From CANRPC01 sp964456095 (lineage in GTDB: Bacteria; Bacillota_I; Bacilli_A; RFN20; CAG-449): DNA of 9,194 nt. The stretch is from contig CAYVZF010000055.1 in assembly GCA_964456095.1 (NCBI GenBank), positions 1-9,194 on the forward strand, read 5' to 3'. A program made the position numbers and the translations under genes. Positions 1 through 6,640 of this stretch are shown here, piece after piece. Each line of letters begins with the position of its first letter. The first letter of the stretch is position 1. Under the pieces are notes generated by a model. It ran no database searches. It saw nothing but the letters and a program-made list of their open reading frames with translations, and was not told where the DNA came from.

Positions 1-31
1 TGATATAAAATTTTGTTATTTTATTTTTTTA

Positions 32-59
32 GAGGGCAAAACTGCGAAAGTCGCGCGCT
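32..59. other. Local G+C-rich island of unknown role
   Basis: In a surrounding that is almost all A and T, this stretch contains GGGCAAA, then TGCGAAAGTCGCG. GCGA and TCGC can pair as a 4-bp stem with a 3-nt loop. It could be the end of a gene or structured RNA that starts left of the window. One plus-strand frame enters from the left edge and ends at a TGA at 62-64 with residues LEGKTAKVARY, but the window is too short to judge this. GGGCAAA followed by a GAAA loop recalls the 5' part of c-di-GMP-I riboswitches, but the conserved GACGCAAAG and 3' part are missing. I cannot assign it. Confidence 0.25.
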
Positions 60-206
60 ATTGATAAGTAATATTAACAATATTGATAAATGTGTTTAAT
101 TTAAATGTTTTTATTAGATTTGTATGTAATTTTGATTAAAAAAACATATTGCATAATAAAAATAAATTCGATAAAATAAAATTAAAGAAAAGGTGAGGGA
201 AATATT

Positions 207-665
207 ATGAAACTAAAAAAAATATTATTATGTACTTGTTCTGTATTTTTATTAGCTTCTTGTGGAGGAACTACTTATAAAGATACTGCAGGTAACACTT
301 TAAAATTAAATGGAAATTCATTTACTTATAAAGTATCTGGTTCTGGTAAAGGTGATGAAACTCTTTTAACTGAGTCTTATACATGGTCTTATAGTGCTAC
401 ATATACAGGAAGTGCTGAAGCAAATGAAAATAAAACTGATTTATATTCTTTAACTGCTAAAAAATTAGTTATTAATGGTTCTTATACTAATAAACTTGGA
501 AAAATTGGCTTAAGTACCGCTTTAGCACTTAATGGCTTAAATGATGAAGAAATTAATCAAGTAATTGATAATGGTAAGAAAGTTACTATCAATTATGATG
601 ATGAAAGAGTTCGTTCATTTGTTGCTACTGTAAATGATAATAATAATTCATTTACAATTATTTAA
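207..665 (+). CDS. Small secreted lipoprotein of unknown function
   Basis: The 152-aa product starts with a lipoprotein signal peptide: basic MKLKK, a hydrophobic stretch to about residue 16, then lipobox LASC with Cys19 followed by GG. It should be diacylated at Cys19 and anchored on the outer face of the membrane. The mature part is rich in Ser, Thr, Asn, Gly and Lys and alternates short polar and beta-prone stretches (TLKLNGNSFTYKV, KLVINGSY, KVTINYDD, NSFTII). This suggests a small beta-sheet domain, but no catalytic motif is visible and I do not recognise a family. The start is supported by an AAAGGTGAGG ribosome binding site at 189-198, 8 nt before ATG. A hairpin terminator follows directly, so the gene is probably transcribed alone. 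A TTGATT at 132-137 may belong to its promoter, but no good -10 lies at the right distance. Confidence 0.85.
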   Translation: MKLKKILLCTCSVFLLASCGGTTYKDTAGNTLKLNGNSFTYKVSGSGKGDETLLTESYTWSYSATYTGSAEANENKTDLYSLTAKKLVINGSYTNKLGKIGLSTALALNGLNDEEINQVIDNGKKVTINYDDERVRSFVATVNDNNNSFTII

Positions 666-684
666 TAATAAAATTTATTCTATT

Positions 685-717
685 GCATGGTATCAAATAT
701 GATGCCATGTTTTTTTT
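685..717 (+). terminator. Intrinsic terminator after the lipoprotein gene
   Basis: An 11-bp stem (685-695 with 700-710, two G-T pairs) with a 4-nt AATA loop runs straight into an 8-T tract. It lies 20 nt after the lipoprotein stop codon. The stem contains GG/CC pairs in an AT-rich setting, which makes it a strong candidate. Confidence 0.9.
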
Positions 718-746
718 GCAAAAAATTTTGCTGATATATAAATTAT

Positions 747-774
747 AAAAAAATCGATGAAATTAACATCGATT
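747..774 (-). terminator. Terminator closing the minus-strand decayed module
   Basis: AATCGATG (752-759) and CATCGATT (767-774) form a perfect 8-bp stem around a 7-nt loop. On the minus strand the stem is followed by a T run (A run 747-753 on the plus strand). It sits 15 nt beyond the stop of the HipA-like remnant. On the plus strand it is followed by AATAAAATTTTTT, so weak bidirectional action is possible. Confidence 0.75.
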
Positions 775-789
775 AATAAAATTTTTTCA

Positions 790-1106
790 CTATTTTAATG
801 AAGCAAAATTTTGTAAAACAAATCCTTCTGATGCGAAATCCTTGCAAGCAACAACAATTTTTTCTTTATTGCTTTTTTTATAAATTACTAGTATTGTTTT
901 TGTGCAGATATGCTTATACTTTCAAAAATATGACATCCAATATATTTTGAAATACAACTATTTGTATAACTTATTTCTTTGTTTATACTTGGAAATGGAG
1001 AAAATTTTAGAATATATAATTCATCATTATATAATATAGATATTTTACTTCCATTTGCACCAACATATGTCTTCTTACAAATTTTAGAATTAGTAAAATC
1101 GATCAT
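790..1106 (-). pseudogene. HipA/CtkA-type kinase toxin, truncated and frameshifted remnant
   Basis: The first 68 or so residues (MIDFTNSKICKKTYVGANGS..., then SYTNSCISKYIGCHIFES) match what I know of the N-terminus of HipA/CtkA-family serine/threonine kinases in gut Firmicutes, including the ANGSKI glycine-rich strand. The open frame ends at TAG 890-888, but the coding similarity continues: reading one base back from the A tract at 897-901 gives KTILVIYKKS, and returning to the first frame at the A tract 873-879 gives NKEKIVVACKDF and later FVLQNFASLK. Two compensating single-base changes in A runs therefore explain the break. A TAG at 792-790 then ends the frame after about 105 residues, while the family has about 300. 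The HipA catalytic loop is absent, so no kinase activity is expected. The start codon has a GAGAGGA ribosome binding site inside the end of the upstream antitoxin remnant, the usual toxin-antitoxin coupling. Confidence 0.82.
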
Positions 1107-1109
1107 TTA

Positions 1110-1574
1110 TCATTCCTCTCTTTTCATTCTTAAATATTTTTCTTTTAAATACCACGCTTGTTCACTAGATATAACTTGATCAACTTCAGCACAATTAATA
1201 ACTGCATTTAATTCACACCAATTCATATCCCATTGATAATCTTTTTTACCGCTATCAAAAAATTTCCATGATTTATCATGTTTTCTAATGATGATTGTAA
1301 ATATGGTGTTAAATCACATTCAAGGATACTCTTTATTTTTTGATAATCCTGTTTTAGAATCATTTTTTGTATCTAGTGACATAATATATTCCATCGAACA
1401 ATTTAGTGATTTTGCAAGTTTTTGAATTGTTCGTGCAGAACAATTTTTTAAAGAACTTTTCCCAGAACATATATCATTAATAGTGGTTTTAGGAATATTA
1501 CTTATTTTTGATAAATGGTATTTTGATATATTTTGATTTTCAATATATGTTTTTAAGTAATAATATTCAAATTT
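1110..1574 (-). pseudogene. HipB-like XRE antitoxin remnant, start lost and frameshifted
   Basis: Translating the minus strand from about 1559 gives YLKTYIENQNISKYHLSKIS, then NIPKTTINDICSGKSSL and ARTIQKLAKSLNCSMEYIMS. This is an XRE-type helix-turn-helix of the kind paired with CtkA/HipA toxins (KTTINDICSGK is the recognition-helix region). The frame stops at TGA 1322-1320. Removing one C from the CC at 1325-1324 restores it: EYLECDLTPYLQSSLENM, later DWQ-like tryptophan-rich residues and VDQVISSEQAWYLKEKYLRM, ending at TGA 1112-1110. That C-terminal part also fits the family. Upstream in frame there is no ATG, GTG or TTG before a TAA at 1577-1575, and no ribosome binding site. Start loss plus frameshift means it is not functional. 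It would have been cotranscribed with the toxin remnant 3 nt downstream. Confidence 0.8.
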
Positions 1575-1605
1575 TTATGATTATAAAATTCTAGATTCAA
1601 TATAT

Positions 1606-1632
1606 AACATAATATCTAAAGATATTTATGTT
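1606..1632. promoter_or_regulatory. Inverted repeat, possible relic operator of the antitoxin
   Basis: AACATAATATC and GATATTTATGTT form an 11-bp inverted repeat with one bulged T around TAAA. It lies about 30 bases upstream of the decayed antitoxin and about 100 upstream of the next plus-strand gene. HipB-type antitoxins bind such repeats to repress their own operon. In AT-rich DNA chance repeats are common, so this is only a candidate. Confidence 0.3.
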
Positions 1633-1729
1633 AAAAAAAAATTAAATGTTAATCAAATATTAATATTATTTTTTTATTGATTTTAAAAAATATTTTTATA
1701 ATATTATCTTATAAGGAGCTAACTATTAA

Positions 1730-2608
1730 ATGGAATCAAAAATTAAAAATATTATTGATTTATTACAAGCATCTAATAATATGTTATTCGCTGAAAATGC
1801 TTTTAAATTTTATATTGATAACCAGATTAATGAAAAAGAATTAAAAGAAATATTGAGTTACAATAATTTTTCATTACCAGATTATTTTTATGATATGCCA
1901 ATAAGAAAAAAGAAAACATTTTTGAATCACATACAAACGAGAATATATTTTGATAATAATAAACCAAAAATATATTCGTATGAAGTTTTTAATAAAAACT
2001 ATTTTTACTATTTAGTAGAATGTGCTAAAAAGAATAAATCAATAACAGAAAAGTTGATCGATTATGTTAATGAAATAGGAATTGAGGTTAATTTAATGTT
2101 TTTAGGTATGGAGCACATTAAAATTCAATATTCAAAACTAGCTAGATATGAAACTATAATGAATTATTGTAAAGATAAAAAGATTAATAATATTTATGAT
2201 TTATTAGTATCATTATTTTCTTATGTTGTTGCGCCTGATGATATTAAACAATTACAAAATCTACTAATTGCTCAAATAAAAAAAGAAAATATGCTTAATT
2301 TTGATCTTGATGATAAATTTGTTAGGTTTGCTTTATATATTGAATGTATATTAAATCTTTTATCAAAAAAGGAAGCTAATACATTAAAAATAAAGTTTAA
2401 TATATTAAATAAAGAGTATTTAAGAGAAAATGATTACTATGATGATGAATTACATCAAAAAAGAATTATTAATACTTTTAAAAAGAAAATAAAAGATAAT
2501 AAGATATTAAATCTTGCTTATGGATTAGTTCTTAATAATCAAGAAGAATTTTCTAGTTTTGGTCCTAATGGTTATTCTTCTATTTATTATTATTTTTTGG
2601 AGGAATGA
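1730..2608 (+). CDS. Unknown protein, paralogue of the next gene
   Basis: The 292-aa product has no signal peptide, no clear membrane segment and no motif I recognise. It is rich in Lys, Asn, Ile and Tyr and looks mostly helical. Its C-terminal half resembles the protein encoded just downstream: NTLKIKFNILNKEYLRE here against NTLKVAFNITPKEYYEK there, with an earlier matching block (YLVECAKKNKSITEKLIDYV against KLITNVTKSKDKTLKLIKYL). The start is set by AAGGAG at 1713-1718, 11 nt before ATG; a TATAAT at 1697-1702 may be the -10 box, without a convincing -35. The stop is 2 nt before the preferred start of the next gene, so the two are surely cotranscribed. The gene lies next to a decayed toxin-antitoxin module, which suggests an accessory region. 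Confidence 0.8.
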   Translation: MESKIKNIIDLLQASNNMLFAENAFKFYIDNQINEKELKEILSYNNFSLPDYFYDMPIRKKKTFLNHIQTRIYFDNNKPKIYSYEVFNKNYFYYLVECAKKNKSITEKLIDYVNEIGIEVNLMFLGMEHIKIQYSKLARYETIMNYCKDKKINNIYDLLVSLFSYVVAPDDIKQLQNLLIAQIKKENMLNFDLDDKFVRFALYIECILNLLSKKEANTLKIKFNILNKEYLRENDYYDDELHQKRIINTFKKKIKDNKILNLAYGLVLNNQEEFSSFGPNGYSSIYYYFLEE

Positions 2609-2610
2609 TA

Positions 2611-3405
2611 ATGGTAAGTTATATTGATGAACAAGAAGCGTTATTTGATTTATATGAAGAATTACATTTATCTGAAAAAGAAATATTAAATAGATCAATA
2701 GAGCTTGTTATTAGACATAATTTTGATGCTGATTATATGTATGATTTAAATGATACAATCTTTAATCGTGGATATTCATTTCAATTTGAAGTAGAAGATA
2801 ATAAAAAAGAATTTGATATTAATGAATATAATAAATTGATTACTAATGTAACAAAGAGTAAAGATAAAACTCTTAAGTTAATAAAATATCTAGATGAAAT
2901 AAATGATCATAGATTAACATTTGCTTCTCTTCATATGTTAAAAGTAAAATATTTAATTGATTTAAATTATTTACCATCTGATAACGATATTATTAATAGT
3001 AATTTAAAATTATCATTCAAAGAATTATTTTTTTCTTATTATGATAATAAAAATTTAAAGAAAATACTTGTTAAAACATTATCTAATATAGGAATCAAAT
3101 ATGCCGAATGTGAATATTTTGATTTTATAATAGATATTGAATATTTACTTTATTCTATTGAGGAAAATGATCCTAATTATGGCTATATTAAAAGTAATAC
3201 GCTAAAAGTTGCTTTTAATATTACACCAAAAGAATACTATGAAAAAGATGGTAAAAAATATTACAATCCAAAAACATCAAAAGTTTCAAAAGAATATCTT
3301 AAGTTAATTAATAAAGATAAAATAAAAAAGATTAAATCAAAATGGTTAAAAGATGGATATGAAACTGTCGATACAGGACATATGTTATTATATAAACTTT
3401 TGTAA
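2611..3405 (+). CDS. Unknown protein, paralogue of the preceding gene
   Basis: The 264-aa product (MVSYIDEQEALFDLYEELHL...) is soluble-looking and without a known motif. The middle and C-terminal parts align with the preceding protein (see that entry), ending in a basic lysine-rich stretch (LINKDKIKKIKSKWLKDG). An in-frame ATG at 2605 overlaps the preceding stop, but it is only one base from the GGAGG at 2599-2603. The ATG at 2611, 7 nt after it, is the better start. Two adjacent diverged copies imply an old tandem duplication; the proteins may form a heteromer, which is inference. A hairpin terminator 15 nt downstream ends the two-gene unit. Confidence 0.8.
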   Translation: MVSYIDEQEALFDLYEELHLSEKEILNRSIELVIRHNFDADYMYDLNDTIFNRGYSFQFEVEDNKKEFDINEYNKLITNVTKSKDKTLKLIKYLDEINDHRLTFASLHMLKVKYLIDLNYLPSDNDIINSNLKLSFKELFFSYYDNKNLKKILVKTLSNIGIKYAECEYFDFIIDIEYLLYSIEENDPNYGYIKSNTLKVAFNITPKEYYEKDGKKYYNPKTSKVSKEYLKLINKDKIKKIKSKWLKDGYETVDTGHMLLYKLL

Positions 3406-3420
3406 AAACAAAAATGATTA

Positions 3421-3456
3421 GATGACTTAAATAATTATATTAAGCATCTTTTTTTT
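3421..3456 (+). terminator. Intrinsic terminator of the paralogue pair
   Basis: GATG-A-CTTAA (3421-3430, one bulged A) pairs with TTAAG-CATC (3440-3448) across a 9-nt loop, and T residues run to 3456. It follows the stop of the second paralogue by 15 nt. The stem is weak but the U tract is long. Confidence 0.7.
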
Positions 3457-3484
3457 CATTTTTTTTAATAAAATTTTGTGAACT

Positions 3485-3516
3485 TATATATTATATATAA
3501 TATATATTATATATAA
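3485..3516. repeat. Overlapping TA-rich palindromes
   Basis: Two perfect palindromes overlap: 22 bp at 3485-3506 and 26 bp at 3491-3516, both made only of A and T. They can extrude as alternative cruciforms or hairpins. They lie in the gene-free stretch 3406-3756, which otherwise holds the terminator before them and the 17-bp inverted repeat after them. Role unknown; AT-rich intergenic DNA can drift into such sequence. Confidence 0.6.
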
Positions 3517-3635
3517 ATATATAAAATAAAAGTTAATCATTTTGGAAGTAATAGAAAGCTAGACCTCTTTATTTTAAAAAAAATATCTTTTATTATTTAA
3601 GTGTAAGTTGAATTTGTATTTAACTTTTATGAATT

Positions 3636-3742
3636 AAATAATTAGTAGATGGCATTTTTTAACCTCCGTAAATTAGCAGTAAATTTCTCCTATGAATTTG
3701 TGTTTCATAACTTATTATTTGTTATCCATCTACTAATTATTT
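3636..3742 (+). promoter_or_regulatory. Long hairpin leader: 17-bp inverted repeat with 73-nt loop
   Basis: The 17 bases at 3636-3652 are the exact reverse complement of 3726-3742. The 73-nt loop holds a second hairpin, TATGAA (3691-3696) with TTCATA (3704-3709). The right arm ends one base before the AAAGGA ribosome binding site at 3744-3749 of the small reading frame starting at 3757. In RNA this would be a long stem whose base abuts the translation start. A structured leader, an antisense RNA locus or a small mobile-element relic are all possible. The loop also carries CCTCC and TCTCC, pyrimidine stretches that read as ribosome binding sites on the other strand. Confidence 0.6.
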
Positions 3743-3756
3743 TAAAGGAACTAACT

Positions 3757-3879
3757 ATGAAATATAGAACTATATTTATTAAATATATTACTTGGTACAT
3801 GATTAAAAAAGGTGGTGAAGATAAATGGAAAAGATTAAAGATATTTTATGGTACATTATCGCCTTTATTGTTGCTTTAA
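3757..3879 (+). CDS. Possible 40-residue basic peptide
   Basis: The frame MKYRTIFIKYITWYMIKKGG... follows an AAAGGA ribosome binding site at 3744-3749 with 7-nt spacing, directly after the long inverted repeat. It overlaps the 20-residue membrane peptide frame from 3825 in a different frame. It may be a leader peptide whose translation couples to the inner frame, or not be translated at all; I recognise no family. The same frame extends upstream to an ATG at 3649, but that start has no ribosome binding site and lies inside the hairpin arm. Confidence 0.35.
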   Translation: MKYRTIFIKYITWYMIKKGGEDKWKRLKIFYGTLSPLLLL

Positions 3880-3887
3880 TTTTATAA
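3825..3887 (+). CDS. 20-residue hydrophobic single-span membrane peptide
   Basis: The peptide begins MEKIKDILWY and continues with ten residues that are all hydrophobic or small (IIAFIVALIL). This is one short membrane segment with a charged N-terminus. AAAGGTGGTG at 3808-3817 matches the ideal AAAGGAGGTG in nine of ten positions and lies 7 nt before the ATG, the best translation signal in the window. Short hydrophobic peptides behind structured leaders are typical of type I toxin-antitoxin loci and of small membrane regulators. No antisense RNA promoter could be identified, so toxin identity is inference. It is followed 43 nt later by the 148-aa unknown gene. Confidence 0.55.
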   Translation: MEKIKDILWYIIAFIVALIL

Positions 3888-3930
3888 TAAATGCTTATAA
3901 AACTTTATATTATTTATTTGGGTTAGTAAC

Positions 3931-4377
3931 ATGATGATACATGATAATAAAAATATTAATCTTATAAATAGATTAAAAAAATATAATAAATCCAATGCAT
4001 CTAATATATTAATTAATTTATTAAATGATAAAGAAATAACATATGGAGAATATTTATCAATTATTGATAAATTAAAAATAAAAAGAAAAGCTGATATTTT
4101 AGAGGAGATCATTAGAGTAAATAAATCATTCAGTTTTAGAAAAAAACTAACAATGAATGATATTAATTCAATGAATTTTATAGAGGTTAGATGTTATTTT
4201 GAAACTAAAATAAAAGAAGGATTAATTATTAATGATTTAGAAAAAGAATTATTAATTTTATGGGAAGATGGAATAATAAATGGATTTATATATCGATATG
4301 TTATCGAATCACTTGAATGTAAGTTGGATGCGGATTTTATAAAAAAAGCAAAATTATATGGAAGATATTATTTTTAA
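3931..4377 (+). CDS. Unknown 148-aa soluble protein
   Basis: The product is lysine-, asparagine- and isoleucine-rich, apparently helical, without signal peptide or membrane span. The central part is polar and charged (KLKIKRKADILEEIIRVNKSF) and the C-terminal part has more aromatic residues (WEDGIINGFIYRYVIESLE). I recognise no family. Two ATG codons stand in tandem at 3931 and 3934; neither has a good ribosome binding site, so translation may be weak. The stop codon at 4375-4377 is the start of the AAGGAG of the next gene, so the two genes are transcriptionally linked. Confidence 0.65.
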   Translation: MMIHDNKNINLINRLKKYNKSNASNILINLLNDKEITYGEYLSIIDKLKIKRKADILEEIIRVNKSFSFRKKLTMNDINSMNFIEVRCYFETKIKEGLIINDLEKELLILWEDGIINGFIYRYVIESLECKLDADFIKKAKLYGRYYF

Positions 4378-4394
4378 GGAGCTAGAGATAGAAA

Positions 4395-4937
4395 ATGATG
4401 ACTGAAGAAGAATTAAACGAAATTATTCGTAGCGTATGCATTGATCCTATGTATGATGACTCATATATGTGTTTAAAAGAAGATTTTTGTGAGGATGGAT
4501 ATGCAGAGTGGGGATGGAATAAGTCGTTAGAAAAGATGATTATTAACTTTTCATACGCATTTGTATTATTGAATATTATGTGCTATAACGATAATGAAAA
4601 ATTAAATATAATTAATGATGAATTAGTAATGGAATTGATTAATAAAAATGATGATATTAACATAGACAAATTAAGCAAAGAAGAAAAAAGATTTGTTGAA
4701 CTTTGGAAATTTTGTTTAGATAGTTATGATTTTGAATCATTTAAAGAAAATTCAAAAGATGTATGTGATTACTTAACTAGTTTAGGGTATATTTTAAACT
4801 ATTATTTATTTGAAAATCCTCGTGCTGCGCTTGACACCGCTCTTGAATTTGATAAGTATTTACCTGATGGTGAACCTGGAATTGGTGAATTTTTAAAAGA
4901 GGCAATATGTGATGAATATGATGAAATAGAATTATAA
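4395..4937 (+). CDS. Unknown acidic 180-aa protein
   Basis: The product is strongly acidic, with Asp/Glu-rich ends (MMTEEELNEII, CDEYDEIEL) and several Cys residues spread without a metal-site pattern. The middle has a moderately hydrophobic helix (MIINFSYAFVLLNIM), probably buried and not a clear membrane span. A Gly/Pro turn precedes the last helix (LPDGEPGIGEFL). It resembles small helical immunity or adaptor proteins in overall character only; no family is recognised. AAGGAG at 4376-4381 overlaps the preceding stop and lies 13 nt from the first ATG, a long spacing. No terminator is visible before the next gene 61 nt downstream. Confidence 0.68.
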   Translation: MMTEEELNEIIRSVCIDPMYDDSYMCLKEDFCEDGYAEWGWNKSLEKMIINFSYAFVLLNIMCYNDNEKLNIINDELVMELINKNDDINIDKLSKEEKRFVELWKFCLDSYDFESFKENSKDVCDYLTSLGYILNYYLFENPRAALDTALEFDKYLPDGEPGIGEFLKEAICDEYDEIEL

Positions 4938-4998
4938 AAAATACAACAGAAGTCTTTAATCAATATATATAAGAAAAAAAATAAAGGAGAAATGATTT

Positions 4999-5250
4999 AT
5001 GAAAGTAGAAGAAGCAAAAATGGCTTTAGATGAAGTTAGAAATCAATTAAAAAAAGAAGGATATAAAGATGAAAATGAAATTGATAGAATGATGATAGCA
5101 ATGCTTGGAGGAATGTTTATTGAAGATGAAATCGATGTCAATCAATTAGATGCGCTTATGGGACTAGTTGGTAAAGGATATGAACTACCTGAAGACTTTA
5201 AAAAGTTATCTACAAAAGAACAAAAAAAGAACTTTTTTAAAAAAAGATGA
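4999..5250 (+). CDS. Unknown 83-aa helical protein
   Basis: This small charged protein (MKVEEAKMALDEVRNQLKKE...) is probably all helical, with a Met/Gly-rich segment (MMIAMLGGMF), an acidic turn (IEDEIDVNQLDALM) and a very basic tail (KKNFFKKR). AAAGGAG at 4983-4989 with 9-nt spacing supports the ATG at 4999 over an out-of-frame ATG at 4992. Its form is like many short conserved hypothetical proteins of gut Firmicutes, but I cannot name it. The gaps of 61 nt before and 71 nt after contain no terminator, consistent with cotranscription with the DUF2130 gene. Confidence 0.7.
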   Translation: MKVEEAKMALDEVRNQLKKEGYKDENEIDRMMIAMLGGMFIEDEIDVNQLDALMGLVGKGYELPEDFKKLSTKEQKKNFFKKR

Positions 5251-5321
5251 TGTAAGAAATAAATAATGAATAATTAGTAAAATAAATTTATACTTAAAAT
5301 ATAAGAAGGAGAATAAAGAAT

Positions 5322-6620
5322 ATGGCTGAAATTAAATGCCCAAAATGTGGTGAAGTATTTAGTGTTGATGAAACTGATTATAATGAAATTAAAAATCAAA
5401 TAAGGGATAAAATATTTAAAGAAGAAGTTGAAAATAGAATAAAAATGGAACTTTCAAATATTAATAAAGATTTTGATATTGAAAGAAAAGATATTGAATC
5501 TAAAAATAATATATTAATATCTGAACTTAATTCAAAAATATCTGCGTTACAATCAAAAATTGAAAATTATGAAAAGGATAAAGTTATCGCGGTTAATGAT
5601 GCATTAAATAAAAATACAGAATTAATTAATAAAAAAGATATTGAAATAGTTAAGTTAAATGATAAAATCAGAAGTCTAGAAGTTGAAACTCAAAATAAAG
5701 TAAATAATGCTATATTAGAAAAGAATGAACAAATTAAAGATTTAAATTATAAGATTGAAATCATGAAATCTGAAAATGAAATGAATATTAAAAACATCAA
5801 TGATAAAAATAATGAGATGTTGAAACAAAAAGAGGAATTGATTGAATATTATAAAGATCTTAAGAGTAAATTATCAACTAAGTTAGTCGGAGAATCTTTA
5901 GAACAACATTGTGAAATAGAGTTTAATAAAATAAGAGCTACTGCTTTTAATAATAAAAAGATTTATTTTGAAAAAGATAATGATGCTAGAACAGGTAGTA
6001 AAGGGGATTATATTTATCGTGAATTTGATGATAATAATACAGAATTAATTTCAATTATGTTTGAAATGAAAAATGAAAATGATACTACCGCGACTAAACA
6101 TAAAAATGAAGACTTTTTTAAAGAGTTAGATAAAGATAGAAAAGAGAAAAACTGTGAATATGCAGTACTTGTTACAATGCTAGAAAAAGATAATGAATTA
6201 TACAATGCTGGAATTGTAGATGTTTCATATAAATATGATAAGATGTATGTTGTTAGACCTCAATGCTTTATACCAATTATTACTTTATTAAGAAATGCCG
6301 CGCAAAAATCTTTAGATTATAAAAATGAATTAGCAATTATTAAGAATCAAAATTTAGACATTACAAATTTTGAAGAAAAGTTAAATGATTTCCAAGATAA
6401 ATTTTCTAAAAATTTTAATACTGCTAGTTCTAAATTTAAAACAGCGATTGAAGAAATTGATAAAACTATATCTCATTTAACAAAAGTTAAGGAAAATCTA
6501 ATTAGTAGTGAAAATAATTTAAGACTTGCTAATGATAAAGCCCAAGACTTAACAATTCGTAAGTTGACTCGTGGTAATGATACTATGAAAGCTAAGTTTG
6601 AAGAATTGAAAAATAAATAG
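5322..6620 (+). CDS. DUF2130 protein: CPKC motif, coiled coil, nuclease-like C-terminal domain
   Basis: The 432-aa product fits the DUF2130 family in length and layout. The N-terminus has a single zinc-knuckle-like pair (C6-P-K-C9, then GEVFSVDE). Residues about 20-185 form a long charged coiled coil (repeated KNNILISELNSKI-type heptads). The family core begins near 183 (LVGESLEQHCEIEFNKIR). Within it, D229 (KGDY), then E248-M-K250 (MFEMKNE) follow the D...ExK order of PD-(D/E)XK nucleases, with E191/E194 in the preceding helix. The nuclease reading is my inference; the family is officially of unknown function. A second coiled stretch closes the protein. AAGGAG at 5306-5311 supports the start. 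Its role is likely nucleic-acid handling in the cytoplasm. It ends at a strong terminator. Confidence 0.88.
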   Translation: MAEIKCPKCGEVFSVDETDYNEIKNQIRDKIFKEEVENRIKMELSNINKDFDIERKDIESKNNILISELNSKISALQSKIENYEKDKVIAVNDALNKNTELINKKDIEIVKLNDKIRSLEVETQNKVNNAILEKNEQIKDLNYKIEIMKSENEMNIKNINDKNNEMLKQKEELIEYYKDLKSKLSTKLVGESLEQHCEIEFNKIRATAFNNKKIYFEKDNDARTGSKGDYIYREFDDNNTELISIMFEMKNENDTTATKHKNEDFFKELDKDRKEKNCEYAVLVTMLEKDNELYNAGIVDVSYKYDKMYVVRPQCFIPIITLLRNAAQKSLDYKNELAIIKNQNLDITNFEEKLNDFQDKFSKNFNTASSKFKTAIEEIDKTISHLTKVKENLISSENNLRLANDKAQDLTIRKLTRGNDTMKAKFEELKNK

Positions 6621-6640
6621 ATAATATTAATAAAAAGTTA

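Noticed and set aside
979..1179. 66-aa plus-strand frame
   Set aside because: It is the opposite strand of the HipA/HipB remnants and has no ribosome binding site.
3640..3710. Two tiny minus-strand frames (MKHKFIGEIYC and MPSTNYLIHKS), the second behind GGAGGTT
   Set aside because: Only 11 codons each, no minus-strand promoter seen, and the second ends within the inverted-repeat arm; kept only as a note that antisense transcription deserves a look.
3636..3742. Retron or mobile-element terminal repeats
   Set aside because: No reverse transcriptase or transposase is encoded nearby and no target-site duplication could be seen around the arms.
3649..3756. N-terminal extension of the 76-aa plus-strand frame (ATG at 3649)
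   Set aside because: The ATG lies inside the left arm of the 17-bp inverted repeat and has no ribosome binding site; only the part from 3757 has one.
3882..4112. 76-aa minus-strand frame
   Set aside because: Antisense shadow of the 148-aa gene and the membrane peptide end, without start signals.
6014..6205. 63-aa minus-strand frame
   Set aside because: Antisense to the well-supported DUF2130 core.
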